From Margaritifera margaritifera (taxonomy: Eukaryota > Mollusca > Bivalvia > Unionida > Margaritiferidae), in contig JAQPZY010001419.1 of NCBI GenBank assembly GCA_029931535.1, positions 1,662,501 through 1,726,500 on the forward strand: 64,000 nucleotides of DNA, read 5' to 3'. Both the position numbers and the translations under genes were made by a program. Of this stretch, positions 35,310 through 44,559 are shown one piece after another. The notes beneath the pieces were generated by a model. It was given only the letters and a program-made list of their open reading frames with translations. It was not told the DNA's origin and did no database searches. The first letter of the stretch is position 1, and each line of letters opens with the position of its first letter.

Positions 35310-37576
35310 AATTTGCACAGTTTTGTTATAACTTCAATTTGTTTACTAACAGACTCCATAACACACCTTTACAGATACATCACAGAATACACATGTATGA
35401 ATACACATGTATCCCAGAGAGAGATCAGACAGAGCCGCTTATCCTTTCCTTCCGGACATGCCTCTTTAGCCATGTACTCTGCTGTTTATATTGGGGTAAG
35501 AGATCATATCTAAAAGAGGAAATAAAAAATGAAAAACAAACCACCGCGCTATCGAAACATGGTGGTTTGTTAAGTTTTTACTTGAAAACAAATTCCAAAC
35601 TTTGGCAATAGTGGCAATATATTACTTAATGTTTCAATGATTGAAATTATGCTTACAAAATTAAGTCTCCTCCAGAATTAGGTGTGCGTTGTACATAATA
35701 TTTAGTATGTAAGTGAACTGACTGATACACTATAAGTATTTTCACACTAGCATCAAACATTCTGATAGTCACTTGATTTATATGTGGTAAACACGATGAG
35801 TCACCACTGTTGATAAATCCGGACATCCGGGTATTCACGGATCTTGCTTCATTTGGTGAAGGTGAAAACTCGGCCCGTTTCGTTAGAGCACTAGAAAGTT
35901 CAAAATCGGATTACAAATTGAATATTGTTGCATACTATTCGTTTTGTATGACACCTTGCAATTCCGACATATTTAACGTTCAAAACTACGCACTGATCAC
36001 TTAATTTAAAGTATCGTCCTTTATCACGCAAGGTTGGAAGGAACATAAAAAAGAAAGAAATTTTTCATCACCTTTAATATCGCCCTTTTTCATATTTTGG
36101 AAACAATGAAAAGTTGTGTGCTACGTCGCATGCAAATTGAGAAATGAATCTTATTTGTATTCCATTTTCAGTACTACATTCAAGTGCACATGCGCGTGAC
36201 GTATTCCAACGTCATGAAACCAGTCCTACAGTCTGTGCTAGTTCTTTTGGCGGTTCTTAACGGACTGACGAGGATCACCGACCACATGCACCACCCAACT
36301 GACGTCATCGCTGGCTACTTCGTTGGAGCTGTTATTGCATCCTTTGCCGTAAGTGCGAATGATGATGGTTTTTCATTTTGTCACTTCCTCACTACGTCTT
36401 CCGAAGTATATGTGATTCTTGCCTTTAATTACAAAGTATAAAGAGAAAATTAGAAGAAAGTTCTTTTAAGCTAGCTCTCTGAGGATCATATTCAAAACGT
36501 TGTAGATATTTGTTAGCCATCGGTGTTACAAGTTCGATTAAGAAAAAAAATTCAATTTTTAACGGAGTATCTTGAAGGAAATAGTCCTATACTTCTTTGT
36601 TTCTTTGCTTGTTTATTTATTTTTTTTTTTTTGGGGGGGGGGGATCGCATAAAAACATCCAATCCCCCTTCTATCATTTACAGTTTTTACTTCTAGAAAA
36701 TATACACTGATAATATATATCCAATTCTTTCAGTTAATTCATCCATTTAATTAGTTTTCTTGGCCAAACAGGTCAGCCATTTATAAGAATATGGGTATTT
36801 AAGTAATTTAAAACAGTATCATCATAAAAGAAACTTAAAAGTATGTTTAAAATGGTTTAACCAATTTTTAAATTCAAATACACGCTATGTTATATGACCC
36901 TATGTTTCCTTGTAAATTCATTTCATGACACAGAGAACTTAAATGGCAGCTAATTTTGTTATAGGACCAGATTTCACTTCTAATTTTGAAACATGGATTG
37001 ATCTAGAATAGTCTTAGGAGCAAATGAACAATACCCCCTCGCTCTGTTAATAATTTGCTGTGCTTAATCTTTATATCAGTTTGGAACACTCGTCAGTTAA
37101 TAATCTGATATGCTTAATCTTTATATCAGTATGGAACACTCGGTTAGTTAATAATCTGCTATGCTTAATCTTTATATCAGCATGGAACACTCGGTCAGTT
37201 AATAATCTGCTATGCTTAATCTTTATATCAGTTTGGAACACTCGGTCAGTTAATAATCTGCTATGCTTAATCTTTATATCAGTTTTGAACACTCTTTCAG
37301 TTAATAATCTGCTATGCTTAATCTTTATATCAGTTTGGAACACTCGGCCTGAAAATTCGAAAGGCATCTAAATTCATCTGCTTACAAAGAGTGCCATTAG
37401 ATCAGAAGGTTTCAGAAACGTGTGATGCTGATTTCGATCCTGCAAAAGAAATATTTATACGGGGGAGAACGAGCCTGCAGAAGAAATATTTAGACGGGAG
37501 TGAATTTTCTTGTGAGACGACAATCAGCGTTCTTGAAGAAGGAAATGAAAAGGAGACAGCCATGGACCTTGTATAG
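26054..37576 (+). CDS. Phospholipid phosphatase (lipid phosphate phosphatase), multi-exon gene
   Basis: Joining 26054-26195, 28910-29061, 30528-30745, 35375-35495, 36172-36348 and tentatively 37334-37576 gives 1053 nt, 350 residues, a usual length for the LPP/PLPP family. These six-helix membrane enzymes remove phosphate from lysophosphatidate, phosphatidate, sphingosine-1-phosphate and ceramide-1-phosphate on the outer face of the plasma membrane or in the lumen. All three catalytic motifs are visible: C1 KQRVGRLRP (K145...R152-P153), C2 PSGH (196-199, H199) and C3 R245-x5-H251-x3-D255. An N-C-S sequon at about 167-169 precedes C2 as in relatives. The first five exons have GT-AG borders and consistent phases. 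It looks catalytically competent. It could be a PLPP1/3-like or wunen-like member, and I leave the symbol open. Confidence 0.9.
27981..28055. repeat. 15 bp minisatellite, five copies
   Basis: Five perfect head-to-tail copies of GATTATCAGTGTTTC. An apparent frame of IIETL repeats on the - strand is only a reflection of this array. Confidence 0.95.
28271..28502 (-). mobile_element. tRNA-derived SINE, reverse orientation
   Basis: Read on the - strand, the head (ending at about 28500) starts CCCGGGTGGTTGAGTGATC, like a tRNA A box. A B box-like GGGTTCTAGTCTC follows at 28421-28433. The body then shares AAAGCTTGCCAGTAG and GGCCGCCATGTATAG with the copy at 42.2-42.8 kb. A T run at 28199-28214 on the + strand may be its A-rich tail. 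Confidence 0.6.
28910..29061 (+). CDS. Phosphatase exon 2
   Basis: The acceptor TTATTGTTAG at 28909 and donor ATG|GTATGT fit. Phase 1 in and phase 0 out match the neighbouring exons. It encodes VGIPVILLYL, the rest of helix 1, then GFFCDDTSLKYPYR. This is the family's conserved F-C-D-D-x-S-x-x-Y-P-Y segment in the first outside loop. It ends in SDEVLLGTSLGG at the entry to helix 2. Confidence 0.9.
29062..30527 (+). other. Phosphatase intron 2
   Basis: About 1.5 kb with GT-AG ends. It holds a long CT microsatellite at 29256-29331, T runs near 29800 and a TTTA run at about 30296-30352. No coding content is seen. Confidence 0.7.
29256..29331. repeat. (CT)n microsatellite
   Basis: CT dinucleotide run with one interruption. 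Confidence 0.95.
30528..30745 (+). CDS. Phosphatase exon 3 (catalytic motif C1)
   Basis: Acceptor TTTATAG|ATGG and donor CAAGG|GTACTA, phase 0 to phase 2. It encodes helices 2-3 (HLGVFLLGFTINELFT), motif C1 KQRVGRLRP and then HFFDVCKPDFKAINCSQ. A CT microsatellite starts only six to seven bases after the donor. Confidence 0.92.
30751..30809. repeat. (CT)n microsatellite beside a splice donor
   Basis: CT run with two CCCT interruptions. It begins about six bases after the exon 3 donor site. Confidence 0.95.
31617..31727. mobile_element. hAT-like MITE, 111 bp
   Basis: The element starts CAAGGGTGTCAAACTCAT, and its end reads GTATGTTTAACACGCATG, forming imperfect inverted repeats. GGCGGGCC and CCGGCCCGC blocks lie inside. 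This is the GTGTCAAACTCA-type hAT MITE seen across animals. Flanks ATTTAGGT (31609-31616) and ATTTAGAT (31728-31735) are an 8 bp target duplication with one change, as hAT transposition gives. Confidence 0.8.
31741..31990 (+). pseudogene. LINE ORF2 C-terminal remnant
   Basis: One frame reads FKEHARHINLKLIFGWNAP, then LCSCGDIETAKYVPL, a stop, and CYKYSS. The C-x-C-G..ETAxxxxxxC pattern is the cysteine cluster found at the end of many LINE ORF2 proteins. The rest of the LINE is absent here. Confidence 0.5.
32050..32400. repeat. 35 bp minisatellite, about ten copies
   Basis: Nearly identical 35 bp units built around GGCCATTACAATGGAATA and TATGGAATATTTGTATT. Edge units diverge. Because 35 is not a multiple of three, all frames show false open frames of about 100 codons. 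Confidence 0.95.
32682..32763. repeat. (AT)n microsatellite
   Basis: AT run interrupted once by a short T run near 32712. Confidence 0.95.
33000..34690 (-). pseudogene. Degenerate LINE reverse transcriptase and C-terminal region
   Basis: The - strand frame 34656-34306 reads PGILFLIDFEKAFDSISWKF, then FNVFRGFLL and SFLICAEMLTILL, the central RT domain. Downstream come SADNTTLVLDGSFESLKSSFDVL, where FADD is decayed to SADN, and ILTPVGKITG ... FLVSLPNPLYNFI. The 33331-32999 frame matches a LINE C-terminal region (NFLAFLGVIQTIKSLCRKL ... PFIPYQLDMIL). The order is right for one ORF2, truncated at its 5' end. Stops, frameshifts and an internal minisatellite kill it. The family differs from that at 0.8-1.75 kb. 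Confidence 0.75.
33241..33450. repeat. 31 bp minisatellite inside LINE remnant
   Basis: About seven diverged units of ATATTTAACGGTATGCAAGC type plus a variable ATTTCAGTA-like spacer. On the - strand each unit encodes a variant of HTVKYI, suggesting it arose by local amplification of the LINE coding sequence around it. Confidence 0.8.
34894..35234. mobile_element. hAT-like MITE, about 341 bp
   Basis: The ends CAGGGTCGGATT and (reverse complement) CAGGGCCGGATT are matching inverted repeats of the widespread CAGGGCCGGATT hAT type. Inside, a unit with GGTTATGAGG, GCCTA and TAGGAGGGAA occurs twice. The right end abuts an AT tract, so the target duplication cannot be confirmed. Confidence 0.7.
35235..35305. 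repeat. (AT)n microsatellite
   Basis: Uninterrupted TA run directly after a MITE end and about 70 bp before the exon 4 acceptor. Confidence 0.95.
35375..35495 (+). CDS. Phosphatase exon 4 (catalytic motif C2)
   Basis: Acceptor CTTTACAG and donor GGG|GTAAGA. Phase 2 in and phase 0 out match. It encodes YITEYTC, then SRLSFPSGHASLAMYSAVY, containing motif C2 with H199. A short direct duplication, AATACACATGTAT, lies inside the exon and codes for part of the loop before C2. Confidence 0.92.
35496..36171 (+). other. Phosphatase intron 4
   Basis: About 0.7 kb with GTAAGA and TTTTCAG ends. Open frames at 35653-35838 (-) and 35810-36004 (+) overlap on opposite strands and have no motif. I treat both as chance. 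Confidence 0.65.
36172..36348 (+). CDS. Phosphatase exon 5 (catalytic motif C3)
   Basis: Acceptor CATTTTCAG and donor GCC|GTAAGT, phase 0 at both ends, 59 codons. It encodes helices 4-6 and motif C3 (GLTRITDHMHHPTDVIAG), the histidine-aspartate pair that completes the active site. Confidence 0.92.
36349..37333 (+). other. Phosphatase intron 5 (3' border uncertain)
   Basis: Starts at GTAAGT. It contains T and G runs near 36620-36645 and most of the 51 bp array. Its 3' end depends on which splice acceptor is used. Confidence 0.5.
37045..37348. repeat. 51 bp minisatellite, about six copies
   Basis: Units share GTTAATAATCTGCTATGC, then TTAATCTTTATATCAG, then TGGAACACTCGG. The length is a multiple of three, so open frames run through on both strands. 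Each copy carries a plausible 3' splice site (TTAATCTTTATATCAG). Confidence 0.95.
37334..37576 (+). CDS. Probable last coding exon of the phosphatase
   Basis: An open frame ends at TAG 37574-37576 and encodes a hydrophilic tail (DQKVSETCDADFDPAKEIF ... VLEEGNEKETAMDLV). The acceptor proposed is CTTTATATCAG|T at 37333, inside the last unit of the 51 bp array. It keeps phase 0. Another in-phase AG lies at 37363. A small internal duplication (AAGAAATATTTA repeated about 30 bp apart) is present. The tail is not conserved in this family, so homology cannot confirm the splice. Confidence 0.5.
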   Translation, partial: FGTLGLKIRKASKFICLQRVPLDQKVSETCDADFDPAKEIFIRGRTSLQKKYLDGSEFSCETTISVLEEGNEKETAMDLV

Positions 37577-37671
37577 TACCTTCATTACATGTTGTGATGG
37601 ATAAGCAGTATAGATATGGGTGTCGTTATATGAGGACTTGAGCATTCTCAACATTATTTATGTGTTTTGGA

Positions 37672-37677
37672 AATAAA
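37672..37677 (+). terminator. Poly(A) signal AATAAA
   Basis: Canonical AATAAA about 95 bp after the predicted stop codon. It fits the 3' end of the phosphatase transcript. Confidence 0.6.
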
Positions 37678-37848
37678 GATGAACAACCAAGAAAAGGGCC
37701 TTCAAGACATCGTCGAATTGCTCGTGAAAGGACTACGACATTTTTGTTTGGAAGCAATTTCTATGTCACCAGTGAAAATGCACTGTCATAAGCTTCAGTA
37801 ATTAAGGACATTTATCAGGGATTACGAAACATATCAGATATCAAGCAG

Positions 37849-37849
<1 letters not shown>

Positions 37850-37879
<30 letters not shown>

Positions 37880-37959
37880 TGTATGTATGTATGTATGTAT
37901 GTATGTATGTATGTATGTATGTATGTATGTATGTATGTATGTATGTATGTATGTATGTC
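37850..37959. repeat. (GTAT)n microsatellite
   Basis: About 27 uninterrupted tetranucleotide copies. Confidence 0.95.
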
Positions 37960-38413
37960 ATTTCCTCATCAACAGAGATTACATCAGGTTAATCAAATTC
38001 AAAATAATACCAGATTTTGAAACACAACAAAGAATCAAAGTGAAAAAATAAAAGAAATACTGCATAAACTAACGCATTTACAAAATGAAATAGAATCATA
38101 TAAATATGTCTATAGAAATATCAGAACTTTGTATATCATTTAGCTCTGTATGCCACTGACCTTCTTGAAACATTTGTCGGATGCTGCTAATGATACAAAT
38201 GTCAGTACATCTGGTATACATTAACTTTGAAATAATAAAGACAAGGATAGTTATGTGTGTTTTGGAATATGTTTGAGATTACTGCTATAATTATTTCTTC
38301 TGCGGACGTCTTATACGTAAATGCAATTATACGTAACTATAAGGACACACTAAAATCCGCAAATAGAAAATTTATACAAATGGTCATAATATGTGTCTTT
38401 CTTACTACATGGC

Positions 38414-38691
38414 AAATGTATGTATGTATGTATGTATGTATGGATGTATGGATGTATGTGTGCGTGCGTCCATGCTTGTGTGTATGTATGTATGTATGTA
38501 TGTATGTATGTATGTATGTATGTATGTATGTATGTATGTATGTATGTATGTATGCTGCCTCCTTGCTTGTATGTATGTATGTATGTATGTATGTATGTAT
38601 GTATGTATGTATGTATGCATGTATGTATGTATGTATGTATGTATGTATGTATGTATGTATGTATGTATGTATGTATGTATGTATGTATGAC
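38414..38691. repeat. (GTAT)n microsatellite, compound
   Basis: Long GTAT array with interruptions near 38440, 38460-38480, 38554-38570 and 38615. The sequence following it resembles that following the array at 37850, including TTTCCTC...AACAGA...ATCAGGTT. The two are probably duplicated copies of one locus. Confidence 0.95.
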
Positions 38692-40204
38692 TTTATTTCC
38701 TCTTAAACAGAAATAGCATCAGGTTTCTCAGATTCAGGATAATACGTGATCCTGAAACACAACATGGAATAACATTGTTAACTAAATACTATACATATAT
38801 ATGAAGTTGATTGTGTGACAGTACCAATTAAAATCGATGAACCTTACTCAGAGAGTCATTATTGATAAGTTTGCATGGTTTTGGTGTTGCTTCTGGGACG
38901 AATGTAGATATTATTGTTGTTATTGTTGCTGCTGCTATTACTGTTCTCTGGACCCATGTAAACCTGTGCGTAATGGATGGTTCCAGTGGAGTTGCTTACC
39001 GTATTTATATGTGTATTACACGACCTATATGCAGAAGCCATCGACCCAGATCTGCCATTGCTCTTTGAGACGACAGATCCGGGCCTACAATTAACATCAT
39101 AGGTCCATACTGTTCGTAGTTGTGGGTTCGATTTATACGATAATTTCCATCATTATATTAACTCTTATGTTTGATTTCAATAGAAGGAATTATTAAAAAT
39201 GCAAATAAACCCATGACAGTACTGAGGTAAAAGCGAAATAGAAATGGCGTGAACGAATGTATGATGCAATCAAAGTATCTAGACTAGCGACCGGGATTTA
39301 ACTGAAGTTTTGGGTTTATGTCGTCCGTTCAATCGGTAACCGTAATCGATTGACAGTACTTCATAAGACACAATATAATTTCTGTTTTTGATGTTTATTC
39401 ATTAAATACAGAAAAAGAAGCTTCATTTGTTATAATAAAAAAATTCACAGCCCTAAATCAACTGAAATGAGAGTTGAACGTATTCGTTCACAAATCTGGC
39501 GTTAGGCACGGTAACAGTTCGACGATACTTTCTAAATGGGTATACCATTCATTCCTCCGTTTCAATATTATAACTGTATGAAAGTTTTCTTTGTTTTTCA
39601 TAACTGTATGAGACATTGCTTCTTTTGTACCATTTTGACTGGCTTTGCATACACTAACATACACTGTCAAATATTTATCGAAACCAATACTTTGTTTCTC
39701 TAAGTTTTGTAAACCTTCATGCATACAAAGAACAACTCTAATATTGTGAAGGAAAATTCACATAAATTCATACGAACATTTTGTTACTTGAAGATAACTT
39801 TGAACAATATATCGATTTATCAGCAATATTTATCTTCACTCCGTGCAGTTATGGTACTTAGACGGCAATTATACACAAACACTACCGAAGTATGTAAAAA
39901 GGAGTTACTTCCCATTGCTCATAGCGATTTGTTTCCGTGTTTTTGCTTGCATACATTTAGGAAGATCTTTAGAAAGGTATACGGAACAAATATATTTCAA
40001 TCGCCTCAGTGAAATGCAAGCATAATTATTTCAAGTACAATATTGAAAAAGAAAGGAGTCTCCTGGGACCTATTTAGGACGCAGAAAGTTTACTATTTGC
40101 ATAACATGACGTCCAATGGCGTATTTTGGGCCCACTTGCAAAAATTCAGAAATGCCTCCCCCCCCATCTTAATAAAACTTGGGATTTTGGGACCCCTTCC
40201 TGAA

Positions 40205-40205
<1 letters not shown>
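38692..40205. other. No recognisable gene
   Basis: A frame of some regularity at 38837-39094 contains a TTG/CTG-rich run. A GT at 38998 on the - strand could be a splice donor, but no partner exon is visible. Nothing is supportable. Confidence 0.45.

Positions 40206-40266
<61 letters not shown>
40206..40266. repeat. (CA)n microsatellite
   Basis: Uninterrupted CA run. Confidence 0.95.
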
Positions 40267-40268
<2 letters not shown>

Positions 40269-40912
40269 GCATTACAGGGGTGGCGGGAGCGGTAGTTACG
40301 CCCCTGATAACATCTAAAATATGAATTTTCTGATTCTTTATTACATCGTAACTGAAAAATGGGCTGTGATTACAAAAGGAATATAATAATTATATTGATA
40401 ATAACAATTTTCACGATGATAATTATCAGAATAATGGTAATGTTGTTAATGATGATTTTGATGCCTTTGTTTACTATCGAGGATGCATTTTGAATTAGAC
40501 TAATCTTCCATATGATACTCAAAATAATTAAGGAGACAATTTACATATATGTAGTGGTTAGAAATTTCATTATCCTTGTTTACATGTATAATTATAATTT
40601 TACAGTATAAACCAGTACAAATGATGTCATTTACATATGAATTAGTCAAAAGTTTTCGACAACTTTAGCTATACCTTTATGCAATAAAATGAGGAACCTC
40701 ATGGCAGATATAGTTAAAGAGCTGCAAATAACTATTATCTATTGTGATTGAGCGTAGGAGCACTTACTTTTGTCAAACGTGAAATGCACAACTTCGTGGA
40801 CAGTTGCCATACACCTGTAGATAATAGCTCCCCTCAGAGTTAGCATGGAACTTAAGAGCCTTTTGCACTTGAAAAACATCCGCTATATTCCAAAACTCTA
40901 ACGAACTTGTTA

Positions 40913-40914
<2 letters not shown>

Positions 40915-40987
<73 letters not shown>

Positions 40988-41012
40988 CATACATACATAC
41001 ATACATACATAC
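40915..41012. repeat. (AT)n plus (ATAC)n compound microsatellite
   Basis: AT run to 40980 followed by eight ATAC units. Confidence 0.95.
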
Positions 41013-42179
41013 CATTTAACATTTTCCAGAAAGCTTTAGTTCTCTGCTACAACACCTTTACGATATACTTCATTAAATAGGTAACATTTATCATTGTTTA
41101 TGTCTGTTTGTCTGCCGGTCTTTATTTCTTTCTTTCTTCTATCTTTTAAATATGTCATAAAGTGAAATGTACAGTATACATGAGAGAATGAAAGCACAGA
41201 CTAGGATTTAAGAATTTGGACCAATCAGTTTGCTTGTTAGAGTTAGCCTGGTTGAACTTCGTATGGTCTAATCATTGTCTCATGAAATAAACATTCAATA
41301 GATTCGGTTGCGGTACACAAATTCATCGTCTCGTAAAACTTAATACGCATTACAAATGATTTTAAATAGACAACTATTTTGCTCTCTAATGAAACATTAA
41401 GTTCTTTTGATGATTCTCTTTCCGTCAGAATGGTAATTTTTCGTGCAGTAAAACAAGAATAAATGATCGTCTTACATAAATGCCTTTTCTTTCCTCAACA
41501 TACGTATCATATATCCGCGTTGTAATTCCTTTATAAACGATACAATTCCTTCGCCACTCATTAAAATATCATGGTTGTTCTGTATCACGCAATGAAATAT
41601 ATACTGCATAAACGCTGGAAAAGAAAATATCCCCTATGTATTTATTCCAATTTAACGACAAACCTTTTTGAAATCATCTTAAACAAAAATATGAAAAGCA
41701 GTCTTGTTGCTGTTGTTGTTGTTGTTTCCTTTCTTAATTCTGTGAGAGGTTTAACAATATACCGAAATATTTTACTTGCTACTTTTGCTTTTCTCCAGAA
41801 AACCTGTATCGGATAATCCAAAGTGTCAAAGAAATAGTTCAAAGTAGATAATATATGAGGCGCATCGTTAGAATATAAATCATGACATAAGGGACACGTG
41901 AACTAAGAGCTGGCGGACATTGCATGCATTGTATCGTTGTCTAATTGGTGAATGGAAACTGCAGCATACATAATTTGGCAGTATTCTGCGGAAGATTATT
42001 TGCAAGTGCATCACGAGAAATTACTGGTAGATTCTCCATAAGTTACTATTATGGAAACATAAATCAGCTCTAATACAATGTGACATTAAGTACTTTCAAA
42101 TTTGTCATCTAATTATTAAACTTTGTAAATAAACACATTGCAACGAAAATAGTTTTGATTTGTGGGATTTAACCCCAAT
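41013..42179. other. No recognisable gene
   Basis: Only short open frames on both strands (for example 41571-41816) and no motif. Confidence 0.5.
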
Positions 42180-42842
42180 TTTCAGCACATGACAGGCTAT
42201 ACATGGCGGCCAGCATATTTGGTGGAGGCAAAACTCGGGAATACCGACCCAAGGGAACCTACTGGCAAGCTTTCTCACATATCAACGTTGGTCGAGCCTC
42301 GAACTCACTCGGACGGAGGTGAGATGTGTGAGTGATCTGTAGGACACACGGTACTAATTCAACTCCCATAGTAAACCTATGGAAACATCATGATATTAAA
42401 AATTCAATAACTTTAAATTTCTAAATGCTCATGATCAAACCTATATTTATCAGTATAGACCCATCCTTGCTGCAAGCTTCTGTGTTAAGAAAACCACATG
42501 AACCGCGCCATATTTTGGATCTACATGTAATTGAAACATGTGTCATCCATTCTGCACCTAATGAATCAGGTGCTACTGTTGTTATTGACTGTTCCTAAGT
42601 CAAGTCTATAAAAATACTAAAATTGCATCAATAGAATATTGTCTCAATTTTTTTAGGTACAGATAGGCTAAGCTCTAAAAATAATTTTTTACTAAAATTT
42701 TACTTTTCATTATTAACCACCAAACCCGTATATACTCAATTTAATATTCACCCATTTCTAGACTGGTTCACAGTTGTTCCGTATAATTAGTACCGTGAGT
42801 CCTGTAAAGGCGAGCGCCTTAGACTTCTCGGTCACCCGGGGC
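42180..42842 (-). mobile_element. tRNA-derived SINE, interrupted by another element
   Basis: On the - strand the head at about 42842-42803 reads CCCGGGTGACCGAGAAGTC TAAGGCGCTCGCC, like a leucine-type tRNA A box. The body resumes at 42341 after an insertion. A B box-like GAGTTCGAGGCTC lies at 42294-42306. The rest matches the SINE at 28.3-28.5 kb. Confidence 0.65.
42342..42802. mobile_element. TIR element (461 bp) nested in the SINE
   Basis: The left end GGACACACGGTACTAATT and the right end (reverse complement) GGACTCACGGTACTAATT match at 17 of 18 positions. TGTA flanks both ends (42338-42341 and 42803-42806), so the target duplication is TGTA or just TA. The interior is AT-rich and non-coding. 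Superfamily is undecided. Confidence 0.8.
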
Positions 42843-43615
42843 GCCCGCAAGAAAATAGGCTGAAAATTATTTAAACCAGCTTAACTTTCAACGACTTCCT
42901 GCTCTACATATGTCTCATTGGACAATCCAAATGTAAAAGTATTGGCTGATCTCTAAAATTAAAGTGTAGTTTTATCAAGTAAACTAGCTTGAAAATGTTT
43001 ATGAACTTTTCGCAATTAACATCATTCAGACAACAACCAGTACTCTCTAAACCATCGAAGAACCCTGTGCATACTTTGATGTCCTGGCTTTATGGATCCG
43101 TTTCAAAACATTCTTCAACCTTGTGTACTTCAAAAAGTAAACTAAAAAGTCTATGAATAAATTCATGAAGCAATTCGTGAATTTTATTAAATTTTATACA
43201 AACTGTAAAAATAGTATAAAAATCATCCCATGAAGACTCAGAGGCACTATGAAGAGATCCGTGAAAAGATTAGCCAATCAAATCTGTTCTTTGAAAGATA
43301 CTGTGAGGTCATGACATGAGATCAGCGGATAATAATAATTATAATAATAATAACCATAGTAAAGTGTTGATGATAAGGAGGAGACGAGGGAGATAAGATT
43401 GCTGTAAATAAATATTTCATTAGGAAAAGTTACGTGTAGTGGAAAGGAGAAGAAAGGTGCATTTTTTATGATGAAACTTAAGGAACGAACATTTGGGTTA
43501 AAAGACTGATCATTATATGATTACTTGATATATTGGTTGATAGATCGACTGTTGTTTGATCATTATGTCTTTACAGTTAATTAAATTTGAGCGGAGACAC
43601 CAGATCTGTATCGTT
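42843..43615. other. No recognisable gene
   Basis: AT-rich, with an AAT-rich patch near 43330. No open frame or repeat of note. Confidence 0.5.
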
Positions 43616-43891
43616 TTATTTTTGAAAATTATGAGAAAAGTTTGTATGCATACTTATATGCACTAGAATTGTATAGATATTTTCATAATATAGATGCACG
43701 TAAATACTGATTTGAGGTACTCCAGCCTACAAAGGCCCATGTTTAACTTGCACCTCTCATTACAAAGATTTTAAATCCATTAAGAAACGTTCAAACTCGA
43801 CCTCAGTAGACGAACGTACCAGATGCCGACGATGCGGCACTGCAAACGCCAATAAATCATTTGATCAACAGTGTGCACATCCTGCTCCAAG
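43616..43891 (+). pseudogene. Possible Cys-rich coding relic
   Basis: One frame reads ENYEKSLYAYLYALELYRYF from about 43622. A neighbouring frame (about 43725-43891, closed by TGA) reads GPCLTCTSHYKDFKSIKKR, then RTRCRRCGTANANKSFDQQC. Two CxxC pairs about 30 residues apart look like a zinc-binding unit. The CG-rich words at 43800-43860 stand out from AT-rich flanks. I do not recognise the family. It could be a transposon or viral relic, or chance. Confidence 0.3.
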
Positions 43892-44559
43892 CTGAAATGC
43901 TGATTTGTATCCCTATGTGAATAAAGATATGATAAATTAAGTCGTTAATTCCATATTAACATCCATTGCAGTATTTCATGGTACTTATTGGAACACGATG
44001 AAGTGTAGATATCTTCCAGTATACTCTACCTCCAGGATCTATATTTTCTGCAAAAAAGCAAATAACATTTTTCATAATGCATTGTGACAGCAAGCTCTGA
44101 ATTCCTTTAAATCTTTCATACCTTATCTCTCAATATTAGTTTCACTGCCGTTTGTAAAGAAACATATGTCTTTCTACGGGAAAAACTACGCGATGTCACC
44201 AATAAATAATTTTTATAGATTACGTGCTTCAAACTATCAAACAAAACAAAACCAATTACATAGACTGCTGCAATCTAGTATTGTAAACTATCGTGTACTT
44301 AAAGTCTAAACTGTGTTTTAGCCAATAGCTTTATCAGCCGTTCTTGGTGCAAAAGTCTATCCTATAAAGTTTTAAATTGATTTATTTCAATATTTTATCT
44401 GAAAACTCTCTCCAACTATGTTACATGTCCAACTACTTTCGCTGTTATCCTTTCATCCCTTTCTAGACGTTCTTGCAATACAGGTTTCCTGTTTGAGTCT
44501 GTTTATTTGCTCATATGTTTCGTCGACTTCTCAATCTTGTTTTGATACATTTTATCATC

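Larger units (their letters stand above)
30746..35374 (+). other. Phosphatase intron 3, transposon-rich
   Basis: About 4.6 kb with GT-AG ends. It contains a CT tract, two hAT-like MITEs, two LINE remnants, 35 bp and 31 bp minisatellites, and two AT tracts, each listed separately. The 0.8 kb from 30810 to 31616 holds nothing recognisable. Confidence 0.7.

Noticed and set aside
35653..36004. Open frames on both strands inside phosphatase intron 4
   Set aside because: They overlap on opposite strands without motifs. The flanking exons join in phase without them.
37851..38716. Cys/Tyr/Met/Val-repeat proteins
   Set aside because: Translations of GTAT microsatellites.
38859..39094. Possible exon with a splice donor on the - strand
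   Set aside because: Only one splice signal and no partner exon, and part of it is a simple CTG/TTG repeat.
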